Source of the DNA: Thelonectria olida
Lineage: Eukaryota > Ascomycota > Sordariomycetes > Hypocreales > Nectriaceae
DNA length: 64,000 bases
NCBI GenBank assembly: GCA_020736575.1
Contig: JAGPYM010000012.1
Span: forward strand, 434,001 to 498,000
Reading direction: 5' to 3'
The translations under genes were made by a program, and so were the position numbers. Within the stretch, counting starts at the first letter, position 1. Every line of letters starts with the position of its first letter. The notes under the pieces are model-generated. The model did not search any database. It was given only the letters and a program-made list of their open reading frames with translations, and was not told where the DNA came from. Positions 25,353 to 36,283 of this stretch are shown here, piece by piece.

Positions 25353-26268
25353 GTTGCAGTGCAGTCCCTTGTTCGCAGAATTGTAGTTGAAGTGGTTGCG
25401 GGGTTGGGTGTAGGGTTGGTTGCGGGATATAGGAGGGCGAGAGTTGCGAGAAGTGAGTGCAGACCAATAAGGAAAGCAGGCCCAAAGATAAGAGCGTCTC
25501 TGGTGCCGTCTCTTCGACTCTTATTATAGCTGGGCGGACGAAAACCGGCCAAGTTGCAGCATTTTGGCCCATCGTCCCGCCATGCCGCTGACATTTGTCC
25601 GACAGTCAATTGCGGGGCTTCCGCGCCAATAAGGCACCGTGAGACGGTGAGACCCGAGTCTGTGAATGCCGAAGTGGACCGGTTTAAGCAGCGGTTTTTG
25701 GGCAGTCGAAACTGTTAATCCTGGTGAGATTGACGAGATTTTAGTGCCACCGAGTCTTATTCATTGAATCCTGTCGAAGTTGTGTGCCATCTTTTCTTTG
25801 GATTTCGTAGTTTCTTTGCTGCTCTGGCCGAGCGAGTGAAGCTACCAATCATTGAGATTGCGTCTGAGTCTAGAACTTTATGTATAAGAGAGTGCTGAAC
25901 TTATATAATTACAACGAAATAATCAATGAACTGATTTATCGCTTGAAAAGCTCTCAATGATTCAGGCCCTTCAAATAAAAGCGGCATCTCTTCGTTGCTC
26001 TGAAGTAGTTTGAGATGCTTCATTTCGCAAATCTTGATGGATCTCATGGTGGGGTTGAACTGCAAAAAAGTACCTATGTACCCGCACAGCACGGTTATGT
26101 AACACCGGTTGGACGTGCTTATCGATAACAAATTTCCCAGTCCTCCATCTTTTCCATGCCAAAAAATTTCGGCGCAGGCATAGACTTTGATGTTTTTAGA
26201 GCAAGTTGCATCGACGCCTTCCTTCAACAACCACCAGCAGCTCGAGTCGCCGTGCCGACCTTGTCATC
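25353..26268. other. Divergent promoter region IAH1 / UTP10
   Basis: 916 bases between two divergently transcribed genes, presumably holding both promoters. AT-rich stretches near 25880-25920, but no clear TATA element at a fixed distance from either start. No extra gene recognised. Confidence 0.5.
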
Positions 26269-29200
26269 ATGGCGACCTCTCTTGCTGCCCAATTGGCGCA
26301 GGTGGCTGCCAACTCCAAATCCACCCTCAACGTCAAGGCGCAAAAGGCTGCTCACTCCAAGTCCCTGATCTGGGAACCTCGAGTCGCGGCTACTCAGAGT
26401 TACCAAACTCTTTACACCACTTGTTACCCGGGCTTCGAAGAGCTCTGCCAGCTTGATGCTCGATTTGCGCAATTTCAGACCACCATCTTCAGCGAGGAGA
26501 GCCAGAATGAGGATCGTACTCAGCTTACTGCGGCCGAGAACCAAGAGCTCGACCGTCGCGTTGAAGCCTTTCTCCGACTGGCAGGTAGTCGACTCAGGCT
26601 AATGCCCGCCATCAAGGCTATTGAGTGGTTGATTCGTCGATTTAGGTATGTGTTGCATGCTCGAGGTCTTACTGTTGTTAACATGCTAACTTTCGTAATA
26701 GAATTCACGAGGAAAACCCGAGCGCTCTTCTCCTCGCTTTCCTGCCGTATCACTCTATCCCGGCATTCGCAACTCTTCTTTCCATTCTGCCATCCAAGAT
26801 ACCCTACGATTTCCGATTCCTCGACCCTTACATCCGATCCGTAACCTCTCCACCGCGATCAGTTCTTGTTCACCAGGCCATCCACCACCCCGAGTTTCTC
26901 ACGCTCGTTTCTCAATACACCCTAGACTCTTGCCGGATGCAATTCAACTACCCTGGGCTGATCTCATTCTGGGCCGGTATCATGACAGAAGCTGTCAGTG
27001 GAATCCTGGACAGAACCAGATCAGGCAGAGCCGCCGTGCAAAGCGAAAACGACCAGGCCCTACTGCATCGGCTGGGACCCATCTTCGCAGAGTCCTTGGT
27101 CATGAAAAAGGTCCCCAGCATCCAGATTGCCTCTTACATGGCAATAGCAGTGTACGTGGCAAAAGGCAACCTGGAAGATGTGGCCGTCACTGCTTTCATG
27201 GACCAGACTGTTTACGGCTGGACCAACGACACCGTTAGACCTGGGCTTGTCTGTCTGGCTATTCTTGCTCAATATCGATCGGCCAAGCAAATGAGCAGCA
27301 AAACCACCAAGGCTCTGATCAAGGTATCGGACATCGGAAACCTTCTCGTCGAGATTGGCCAGGAACGCCGAGTAGACAAACTGGCAAACGGTCTTTGCTT
27401 AGCCTTGATTGAACGACTTACCAAGAAGGGCGATTCGCGCGGGCTTGCAACCATCATGGCTATCCTCAGCAGCACAATCCTGAAGGAAAAGCAAATCTCC
27501 GTCATCTTCAAGTCCCTGATTTTGACTGCCCATCGACTGAACGACAACAATGATGAGGATGGCGCGCTTCGAAGAGAGCTCGGTTCCGCTCTCATTGCGC
27601 TCTCCCAGAACACGGGAAAATCCGGCGATATTATCCAGTCCGTGATCGAAGAAGTGAAGTTTGACATTGAAGAATTGGAGATGAAACTTGACCTTTCTTT
27701 CCGGACGCGAAAATTGCCGGAGGCCGCAAAAGACGATGAGGCGGCTGGAGAAATTGCGAAGCCAAACCAGGATATTGGAGTTCTCCTAGATGAGGTCTCT
27801 GGGCAATCCGGAAACCTGTCTCTCTGTCTTTTGCCCCAGCCCACAGAAATCTTTGACGAGTTTAGTCACATCTTCTTTTCGATCGTCTCCGAGAAGTCAC
27901 AGGATACGGATTTGCTTGCCAAATTTGAGGAGAGCCCAAAACTTCACCGACAAGCAGCCTTCAAGGATTGCACGTACTTTAGCTTCTTCATCCGCATTTG
28001 GTGTGGCCCCTACCCAGCTCTGGCTCGTGTTGCGGCGTTGGATATGGTCAAGAGGAGGCTCAAGACGGGCGAGTCGGTTCAAACTGACCTCCAGTCTCTG
28101 CTCCCATACTGTATCACAGCGCTGAGCGATCCCTCAAAGCGAGTCCGGCAATCCGCCGCGGACCTAATTACCGTTTTAACCAGCTTTTACAACCCCCCCT
28201 TCCCCCCCAAAGCCTCGTCAACGTGGGGAGAGGGTGCTCTGTATGGCCAGGTCAAGGATGTGGCTACCCTCTCTCCCGATATTGTTGCCAAATTCCTCCA
28301 CTTGCAGATTCTACCCACCGTGGAAGAATGCGTGCTTGATCCCGAGCATATATCTGCGGTACTCAAGACGTCTATTGAACAAGGCAAATACTGCTCAAAA
28401 CCCGACCCTGGCTTGGATAAAAAGGACCACCTGTCACAAGCGGGAAGACTCTCGCTCTTAACATTCCTTACTTCCCACATTGTCAATACCCCTCTGATCC
28501 TGGTTAAGAATCGGCTTTTGAGGTCTGTTAACGAGGTTCGAGGAGTGCATACTACTACCAGGACGCAGCTTCTCCTGCCTGTTTTACAGTGGTGGGCGAA
28601 TCTGAGTGAGGAAGCGGCTGCTAAACTTTGCAAAGCCGAGCGCCTCGACAAAGAAGAGATGGACACGCGATTTGTGGATGTCGTTGTTCCGAACGACACT
28701 GCCGGGCTGGAGTTCTTTTTGAACTTCCTCCAAGACCCTGAGCAGAGGGAAAAGTCGGATCTCATTCGAGCTATTTTCGCTCGCCTCCGAAAGATGTGGT
28801 CTCCCATGAAGGCTGAAGTCAGATTTCTGGCCGCCGAAAAACTACTGGAAATCTCTCAAGAATCGCCTGGCTCTGAAGATTCCACCTCTATTGTCCCTGC
28901 TGAAGCTGCTGACTTGTTGAGGAACGTGCGGTTGACTACGGATATCTTGGCTTTCTTCCTCGACTCGATCCAAACCGGAACCAAGATGATCACCGAACCC
29001 CCGCCCAACAAGAGACGGCGCACCAGCTCATCCGAGGTCAACAATAGTTTGATTACACAAGTCACTCCCGAGCTCAGCCAAGCACTACGAAAAGTCACAT
29101 TTGTGCTGCAGTTGGTGGAGAGCTCCGACCCCGTTGAGCATCCTGAGCTCATGGACGGCCTCTTTACTGCTTTGGCAGAGCTTCAACACTTTAGAACAGT

Positions 29201-31782
29201 GGTCGGATCCGAGCTGGGCTATCTCCAGAATCTGATTCTGCGAAGTGTTCTTGCCATGATGCCTGCGTACAAGTCCAACAAGAAGCTCAAAATCGATGCC
29301 TCCGGGGGATACGGAGACCTGCTTGTGAACTGCATTCAGAAGTCGTCCAGCCCCGTCGTTCAGAATGCTGCTCTTCTTCTGATTGCAAGCCTCGCTACTA
29401 CGGCCCCCAGCTTGGTGCTGCACAGTGTTATGCCAATCTTCACCTTTATGGGTGCCTCTGTGCTCCGCCAGAGTGACGATTACTCGGCCCATGTTGTCTC
29501 TCAGACCATCAAGCAAGTCATTCCCCCTTTGATTGACTCTCTGCGCCAAGGACAGAAAAGCCCCGTTGCCGCGGCGTCGGATATCTTGGTCAGCTTTACC
29601 ACCGCATATGAGCACGTTCCTCCTCATCGCAGACAAGGCCTGTTTGTTGCCCTTGTGGAGACTCTGGGACCTGAAGAGTTCCTCCATGCTCTCATCAGTA
29701 TGCTGGTTCATCGATATGGTCCGAGTGACGCTCTGCTCCAGTTCGTTGTCGAGTTGCTCAACAACTTCAGCATTGAGGCCCAGCTGGATACTCTAGTTAA
29801 GCTTCTTGGTCTAATCGCTGATCTTTTCAAAACGAAGCCTGGAATTTCCTTCATTCTTCTCGGCATCAGCGACAACAAGAACGACAAGGGTATCCAGGAG
29901 ACCGCTCTGCGTCAGCTCTCTGCATTCCCCGTCTTCTTAGCTAGTAAGAGGCTGAGAGCTCAAATTAGCACGACCATGGAGCACGATGACATGCACGCTT
30001 CAAGGGTTCGAGAACTCTACGCCACTCTACTGGAGAACATTCTGGTGCTGGCCGATACTGTCAAGGAAACTAAGAGCCTCCATAACAAGTGCGGTCAGTC
30101 TCTACAGAACCTCCTCAACCTGCTATCCATTGGCGAGTTCATCAAGGCTGCCGAGAACCTTCTTGATAGACCCGATATGGGTCTCCGACAGAAGGTTCTG
30201 CGTGCCCTCGAGGTCCGTGTCGAGCAAGAGAGCAACACGGATCCAGCATCTAGAACAGTATTGTTGGCCTTCCTGCCTCAGCTCACTGCTGGCATTCGGG
30301 AGTCCAACGATATCCGCTACAAGCACACGGCCGTTACTTGCGTCGACAAGATCGCAGAGAAGTACGGCAAGAAGGATATCGAAGCTGTCGTGGCGGCGGC
30401 TGTTACCATTGCTGGCGAGCACTGTCTAGGACAGGCGGAGCAGCGTCTCCGGGTTATGGCCCTGCTGTGCCTCACGTCGCTTGTGGATGTACTCCAGGAC
30501 GCCATCGTGCCCATTCTGCCCACTGCAATCCCGCAAACCGTCGCGTACCTCAACGATAGTATCGGGGGAGACAGTGTGGATGAAGAGCTGCACGTGGCTA
30601 CTTACGGATTCCTCAGCGCTCTCGCACAACACCTTCCTTACATGCTCTCTACGTATCTGGACCGCATCCTAGAAGTGTCGAACAAGTCATCTGAGCTCAA
30701 GTTGGATGAGGAGACTACGCAGAGCCGGGTTGATTGCCTTCACTTCTTGGCCAAGCAACTCGAAGCTAAGGAGATTTTCTCGGCTCTCGACCGGAACTGG
30801 GAAAAGGCCAAGGCTTCAGGGTTCTCGGTGAGTTACATGCCCTTGCAGATACTGGTCGCTTGCTAATTGTTTATAGGCTGTCGTCGAGTATTTGGATGTC
30901 CTGGGCCTTGCCATCGACAAGCACTCCAAGCCTAGCATCTCCAAGAACGCAACTCTGCTGTCGGGCCTTCTGAAGAAGATGTTTGACTTCCGACGGGAGG
31001 AACACGCCAAGGGCGAGTTGAGCGAAGAAGACTTGGAGGAGATTGACGAGATCGAGGAGAGCTTGAACGAAAAGGCGCTGAAGATGATTTACAAGCTCAA
31101 CGATGCGGCCTTCAGACCCGTCTTTGTGCAGCTTGTTGAGTGGTCAGGAACTGGATTGGCCAAGGGCGACCGGGTTGGGCGAGCTCTTCGGCAGTACGCT
31201 GTGTATGGCTTCCTGAAGGCTTTCTTCGGCGGCCTGAAGTCGATTGTCACAAGCTACGCGACATACCTCGTGGACGATGCTGTTAAGATCCTCAAGCAGG
31301 TTGACCTCAAGGTTGCCTCGGAACACGCGTTGTGGAGTAGGGTTCTTCAAACTCTGTCACAATGCTTCGAGCACGATCAGGACGACTTCTGGCAGGCGCC
31401 CGCTCACTTCGGTGCCGTTGGGCCGGTGATGATGGAGCAATTCTCACATGCCGGAGTTGTGGATGTGACGACTGATCTGATCCCAGCTACGGTCGAGCTA
31501 GCGGCAGCGGCAGATTCTCAGGCGCACCAGAAGGAGCTCAACTCGGCATTGCTTCAGCATCTGAGATCAGAACATACGGCAGTCCGGTTAGGTGCGGTGC
31601 AATGCGAGCAGGCGTTGACGGACCGCCTCGGAGAGGAATGGCTCGCCATGTTGCACGAGATGCTGCCTCGGATCAGCGAGTTGCAGGAGGACGACGACGA
31701 GGTGGTGGAGCGGGAGACACATAGATGGATTGTCAAGATTGAAGGCGTGTTGGGCGAGAGTCTGGATGCCATGTTACAGTAG
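26269..31782 (+). CDS. UTP10: U3 snoRNP HEAT-repeat protein Utp10 (HEATR1)
   Basis: Large scaffold of the t-UTP subcomplex of the small-subunit processome; needed in the nucleolus for rDNA transcription and early 18S rRNA processing. Exons 26269-26645, 26702-30827 and 30877-31782; introns 56 and 49 nt; 1,802 residues, close to the yeast protein (about 1,770). The N-terminus (MATSLAAQLAQVAANS, then LIWEPRVAATQSYQTLY) is a signature of fungal Utp10. Helical HEAT-like repeats fill the protein. A basic KRRRTSSS patch lies near residue 770 and a KKLKID motif follows. The C-terminal part (TALVEYLD-like start of exon 3, ending WIVKIEGVLGESLDAML) matches the BP28CT region of the family. The ATG at 26269 sits in a CATCATGG context and begins the conserved N-terminus. 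No frame damage in 5.5 kb. Confidence 0.96.
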
Positions 31783-32384
31783 TAGAAGACGGACCAAGGG
31801 AGGTGAGCATGCGACATGAGGGGGATGACGCAAGGGTTTAGAGGATAAGGAAGCATGAGGAGTCAAAAAGAGATAGTAGAACAAGCACAAGTTATTCGTT
31901 ACTACACTGAATGCCTAGCTATTGTTGGCTGTGATTTGCATGTGGGCGCTTTGTTCGAGTTAGCATGAGGCTAGTTTCCATGGAAGCTAAGCCTCGGGCA
32001 ACCGGGGGCTCATGACAGCGACAGTGGAGGAGGACGGACATCCGGATCAGCCCGTGATTGCGTTCCGTTTGATAAGGACGGGCTCCGACGAATTATCGTG
32101 GGGCTTGACATTACGGCGCCTTGACGTAGTGAGGACGAGGTGGATATAGACAATATGTCACCGGCTGTGGAACCGAATGGCCGGAGCCTCGATAATTGGG
32201 GACGAACTATATATAAGTGCCCCCGGGGGGTCGGGCCTTTTTGATGACATCAATTGAAGAGTCAAGGGACCTGAAGAAATTGTTGAGAGAGAGACAGAGG
32301 AAGAGGGAATAAAGTCTCTCGATTGGGTTTTTTTTCTCTCGGGTTTTCTGTTGTTTGAATAGTCTATACTGCTTAGTAGTCGAT
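31783..32384. other. Intergenic, UTP10 3' flank and NADH dehydrogenase promoter
   Basis: 602 bases. The left part is UTP10 3' UTR. The right part leads into the NADH dehydrogenase gene and holds a TATA-like element (listed separately) followed by a purine-rich leader. Confidence 0.55.
32207..32216 (+). promoter_or_regulatory. TATA-like element upstream of the NADH dehydrogenase gene
   Basis: CTATATATAA about 170 bases before the ATG at 32385. It is the only strong TATA match in this gap, and its distance suits a leader of about 100-140 nt. Inferred from sequence only. Confidence 0.45.
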
Positions 32385-33992
32385 ATGGCTGCCCTTGCTC
32401 GTCCTGATGCCCGCATCTTGGGCCAATTGAGTCGAGCCTCGAAAGGAGTCGTTTCTCTCACTCTCCGAAGCCGCTCTCGGAACACACTGAGGTTTGCAAG
32501 TACCACGGCAGGCGATGGTGAGTCAACAGCATCTTCGCATCATCATCATCATCATCATGACTTGACACGATCGCATACCTATCCCCTTGGAGTCGACATT
32601 TCCAACCATTCACTAACACGAACCTCCCTCACTCAAGGCTCGAAGCAAAAGGAACGCATCGTCGTCCTCGGCTCCGGCTGGGCTGGTTACGCCCTCGCAA
32701 GAACCCTCAAGCCCTCCAAGTCCTCGCGCATCCTCATCTCCCCCCGCTCCCACTTCGTCTTCACCCCGCTGCTCGCCTCCTCCGCCGTCGGCACCCTCGA
32801 GTTCCGCGCCGTCATCGAGCCCGTCCGCCGCCTCGGCCTCGACGAGTTCCACCAGGCCTGGGCCTCCAGCATCGACTTTGAACGCAAGGTCGTCCGCGTC
32901 GAGGCAAACACCCGCGATGACGTCGCCAAGACCGGCGCCGCCAACGTCGTAAAGGGAAAGGAGTTCGACGTCCCCTACGACAAGCTCGTCGTCGCCGTGG
33001 GTTGCTACAGCCAGACGTTTGGCGTCGAGGGCGTCAAGGAACACGCAAACTTCCTGCGCGACATTGGCGATGCGCGCGCCGTGCGCCTCAAGGTCCTGCA
33101 GGCCTTTGAAAAGGCAGCTCTGCCAACGTCCAGCGTCGCGGATCGCAAGAGGCTGCTGCACTTTGCCGTCGTGGGGGGCGGCCCGACGGGCATCGAGTTC
33201 GCGGCGGAGCTGCACGACCTGATCCACGAGGACCTCAAGAACATGTACCCGGAGCTGCAGGAGCACGTGGCCATCACCATCTACGACATTGCGCCCAAGG
33301 TGCTGCCCATGTTCGACCAGAACCTGGCGAGCTACGCGACCGACATGTTCCACCGCAAGGGCATCCGCGTCAAGACGGAGCACCACCTGCAGCGCATCCG
33401 GCGCGACGGCGACGTGCTGATGATGTCGATCAAGGAGGAGCCTGAGGAGGTCGGCGCGGGCGTCGTTGTCTGGAGCACGGGGCTGATGCAGAACCCGCTC
33501 GTGGGAGAGCTGTTGGGTCGCGAGATTGAGGGCGTGGGCAGGATCGCCAAGGATCCCAAGTCAGGGGGGATCGTTACCGACTCCCACCTTCGCGTGCAAG
33601 TGCAGTCATCCGACGGCAGCGGCAAGACAACGACGCTCCCAGACGTCTACGCCATCGGCGACTGCGCCGTGGTGCCCGACCAGGCCCTCCCGGCGACGGC
33701 GCAAGTGGCCAGCCAACAGGCCGTGTACCTGGGCAAGCGGCTCAACAGCAAGACGTCGGACGATGCGACGACGACGGCGGGCTTCAAGTTCCGCAACTGG
33801 GGCACCATGGCGTATCTGGGCGGGTGGCGGGCGATCCACCAGTCCGAGGCGGACGAGCTCAAGGGACGGGCGGCGTGGATCCTGTGGCGGACGGCGTATC
33901 TGACCAAGAGCATGAGCATCCGCAACAAGATGTTGATCCCGGTGTATTGGCTGGCGACGTGGATATTTGGACGGGATATATCTCGATTCTAA
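32385..33992 (+). CDS. Type II (alternative, rotenone-insensitive) NADH dehydrogenase
   Basis: Single-subunit flavoenzyme of the inner mitochondrial membrane passing electrons from NADH to ubiquinone without proton pumping. Preferred model: exons 32385-32517 and 32638-33992, 495 residues. It has an Arg/Ser-rich, acid-poor mitochondrial leader, the FAD dinucleotide fold (VVLGSGWAGYALA), the NADH fold (VVGGGPTGIEFAAEL), VYAIGDCA and a C-terminal membrane-anchoring region (NKMLIPVYWLATWIFGRDI). No EF-hand insert, so a calcium-binding external isoform is less likely; NDI1 or NDE identity is not settled. The 120-nt segment 32518-32637 has a perfect GTGAGT donor, CACTAACAC branch site and CAAG acceptor, yet is a multiple of three and stop-free. 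Unspliced, it adds 40 residues including seven histidines. Ending MetGlySer-like sequence directly before the conserved fold favours splicing. Confidence 0.95.
   Translation: MAALARPDARILGQLSRASKGVVSLTLRSRSRNTLRFASTTAGDGESTASSHHHHHHHDLTRSHTYPLGVDISNHSLTRTSLTQGSKQKERIVVLGSGWAGYALARTLKPSKSSRILISPRSHFVFTPLLASSAVGTLEFRAVIEPVRRLGLDEFHQAWASSIDFERKVVRVEANTRDDVAKTGAANVVKGKEFDVPYDKLVVAVGCYSQTFGVEGVKEHANFLRDIGDARAVRLKVLQAFEKAALPTSSVADRKRLLHFAVVGGGPTGIEFAAELHDLIHEDLKNMYPELQEHVAITIYDIAPKVLPMFDQNLASYATDMFHRKGIRVKTEHHLQRIRRDGDVLMMSIKEEPEEVGAGVVVWSTGLMQNPLVGELLGREIEGVGRIAKDPKSGGIVTDSHLRVQVQSSDGSGKTTTLPDVYAIGDCAVVPDQALPATAQVASQQAVYLGKRLNSKTSDDATTTAGFKFRNWGTMAYLGGWRAIHQSEADELKGRAAWILWRTAYLTKSMSIRNKMLIPVYWLATWIFGRDISRF
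32538..32558 (+). repeat. (CAT)7 repeat inside the 120-nt intron
   Basis: Seven CAT units within the probable intron of the NADH dehydrogenase gene. If the intron were retained they would read as seven histidines in frame. Confidence 0.9.
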
Positions 33993-34300
33993 GCTGATGG
34001 AACGAGTGTAAGTTGGGTGTGTTGGAATAGTATGCAGCGTCATTTTTTGAACTTGACTATAGACATAAACTCGGACATAGACTTGGAACTGGGATAGACA
34101 GGCAAGGAATGAAAATCGTCACTTTTTTCTTTGGGAAAGCTGGCTGTGTACCTGTGTCGAAACTCATGTCGTGATTTGATTTTTGGTGTCGGTGACAGTT
34201 ACGTCAATTCACTCATCCCATCTCCACCCCTCAACACCATCATTATTCTCTCATCTACATCACCACCACTCCCCCAACACCTTCATAAAACCCCGTGAAA
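33993..34300. other. Intergenic, THI6 promoter
   Basis: 308 bases. The C-rich, A-rich stretch after 34200 looks like a leader. I saw no TPP riboswitch architecture here; in fungi these are known mainly in THI4- and NMT1-type genes. Confidence 0.5.
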
Positions 34301-36050
34301 ATGGCGCATAGACCAAACTACGGCGTCTACCTCGTCACCGACTCAACCCCCGCCATCCTCGGCGACCGCGACCTCGTTTCCGTCGTCGAGGCCGCGCTGC
34401 GGGGCGGCGTCACCGTCCTCCAATATCGCGACAAGCACGCCTCTCACGACGTCGCCGTCGACACGGCCCGGAAGCTTCACGCCGTTGCCAAGAAGTACAA
34501 TGTTCCCCTGCTAATCAACGATCGCGTGCAGGTAGCCGTAGAGATTGGCTGCGAGGGTGTGCATATCGGACAGGATGACATGGGTATGTGTGTCTTCCAG
34601 ATACACCATCAAGATATATCGCTAATTCGCCATTTTAGCCTACGCAGAGGCCAGAAACCTCCTCGGCCCTGATAAAATCATCGGCGTGACCGCCAGCTCC
34701 AAGGAAGAAGCCCTGCGAGCCTGCGAAGCCGGCGCCGACTATCTCGGCATCGGCACTGTCTACGCAACCGCCACGTGAGTCGCACTCAACACAGCCTCTC
34801 TCTCTCGCTCCCTCCTTAACACCAAACAACAGAAAGAAAGACACAAAGTCAATCATCGGCCCCGCAGGCGTTCGGGACATCCTCTCCGCCCTCGCCGCCG
34901 CCGGCCACGGCCACATCCCAACCGTCTGCATCGGCGGCATCAACGCCTCCAACACGGCCCCCGTCATCGCCGCCTGCCGCTCTCCCTCCAAGGCCCTCGA
35001 TGGCGTCGCCGTCGTCAGCGCCCTCATGGCTGCCACTGATCCCGCAGCAGCCGCCCGCGACCTCGTTGGGAAAGTCGCCGTGGCCATGATTCCCCAGGTC
35101 GTCCGTGTCGTCGCTGATACGACGCCCCTGACGCATAACATGACTAACCTGGTATGTCCCATCACCATTCTGTTGATCATGTAAAGACGTTCGTTGATAT
35201 GGTTCAGGTCGTGCAAAACTTCGCCGCAAACGTAGCCCTCGCCGTCGGCGCGAGCCCCATCATGGCAAACTACGCTGAAGAAGCCGCTGACCTGGCCAAG
35301 CTCGGCGGCGCCCTGGTCGTCAACATGGGCACTGTCACGCCCGACGGCCTGAAGAACTACACCCAGGCTCTCCAGGCGTACAACGAAGCTAACCGGCCCG
35401 TCGTGTTTGACCCCGTTGGGTAAGTCTACACACACATATATATACACACATGTAAAGGAGGGCTGTGTTAACACATAACCAGAGCCGGCGCAACCTCCGT
35501 CCGCCGCAACGCCGTCAAATCCCTCCTCGCTGCCGGCCACTTCACTGTCATCAAAGGCAACGAGGGCGAAATCCAGACCGTCGCCGGCGCATCCGTCCTC
35601 CAGCGCGGCGTCGACTCAACCTCGTCGCTCACCCTGCCCGCCAAAGCCCGGCTCGTCACCGCCCTCGCGCGCCGCCTGCACAACGTCGTCCTGCTCACCG
35701 GTGCAACGGACCTCATCAGCGACGGCCGTCGCACCTTCCGCGTTGACAACGGCCACGCGCTACTCGCCGCCGTCACGGGCACCGGGTGCACGCTGGGCAC
35801 GACGGTGAGCGCGTTTGTGGCCGCGCACGGCGCCGATCCGCTGTTGGCTGCTGTTGCGGCGACGGTGGTGTTTGGGCTTGCTGCGGAGTTGGCGGCGGCG
35901 CGGAGCGAGGTTCGTGGGCCGGGAACGTTTGTGCCTGTGTTCCTGGATGAATTATACGGGATCCGCAAGGCGACTGCCGATGGAGATTTTAGGTGGTTGA
36001 CTATGGCCAAGGTGCAGGCTGTGGAAGTTGACGATGTTGAGGAGCCATGA
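34301..36050 (+). CDS. THI6: Bifunctional thiamine-phosphate synthase / hydroxyethylthiazole kinase
   Basis: Joins HMP-PP and HET-P into thiamine phosphate (N-terminal half) and phosphorylates hydroxyethylthiazole (C-terminal half). Exons 34301-34583, 34639-34774, 34833-35151, 35208-35419 and 35483-36050; introns 55, 58, 56 and 63 nt; 505 residues. The N-half is a ThiE TIM barrel: YLVTDS, LQYRDKHA, LLINDRVQVA, GVHIGQDDM and PTVCIGGINASN. The C-half is ThiM: THNMTNLVVQNFAANVAL, GASPIMA, VFDPVGAGATSVR, VIKGNEGEI and the phosphate-binding, catalytic-Cys motif VTGTGCTLG. Exon 4 joins the domains' conserved core, so the fusion is genuine. The short fourth intron contains CACACA/TATATA dinucleotide runs. 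Converges with the Zn2Cys6 gene with 233 bases between stops. Confidence 0.97.
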
Positions 36051-36283
36051 GACATGATGAAGCAGCTAAAAAGGAGGTAACGTGATGACTCCGGGGTTGA
36101 TGCGTGTGTGCGCATGTTGGATAATATTCGCATCTAGACTATAGATTATTTCCTTGGCGACATGCTGATAAACGTGTCCCTCGTGTTCCTTATGGCCATT
36201 GCATATGACCATTCAAAGAATATAAAAAAAGAATCCTCCAAAACGCCACCCATTCATGTTGTCTTATATCCTTGCAACGACCC

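Noticed and set aside
32613..33386. 257-codon antisense ORF under the NADH dehydrogenase gene
   Set aside because: Shadow frame produced by NNC/NNG codons of the sense gene; no recognisable motif.
34201..34300. TPP riboswitch before THI6
   Set aside because: No conserved TPP-aptamer core or leader intron was visible; THI6 is not a usual fungal riboswitch target.
34635..36133. Antisense ORFs of 301 and 221 codons under THI6
   Set aside because: They cross THI6 introns and exons alike and show low-complexity composition; THI6 is certain.
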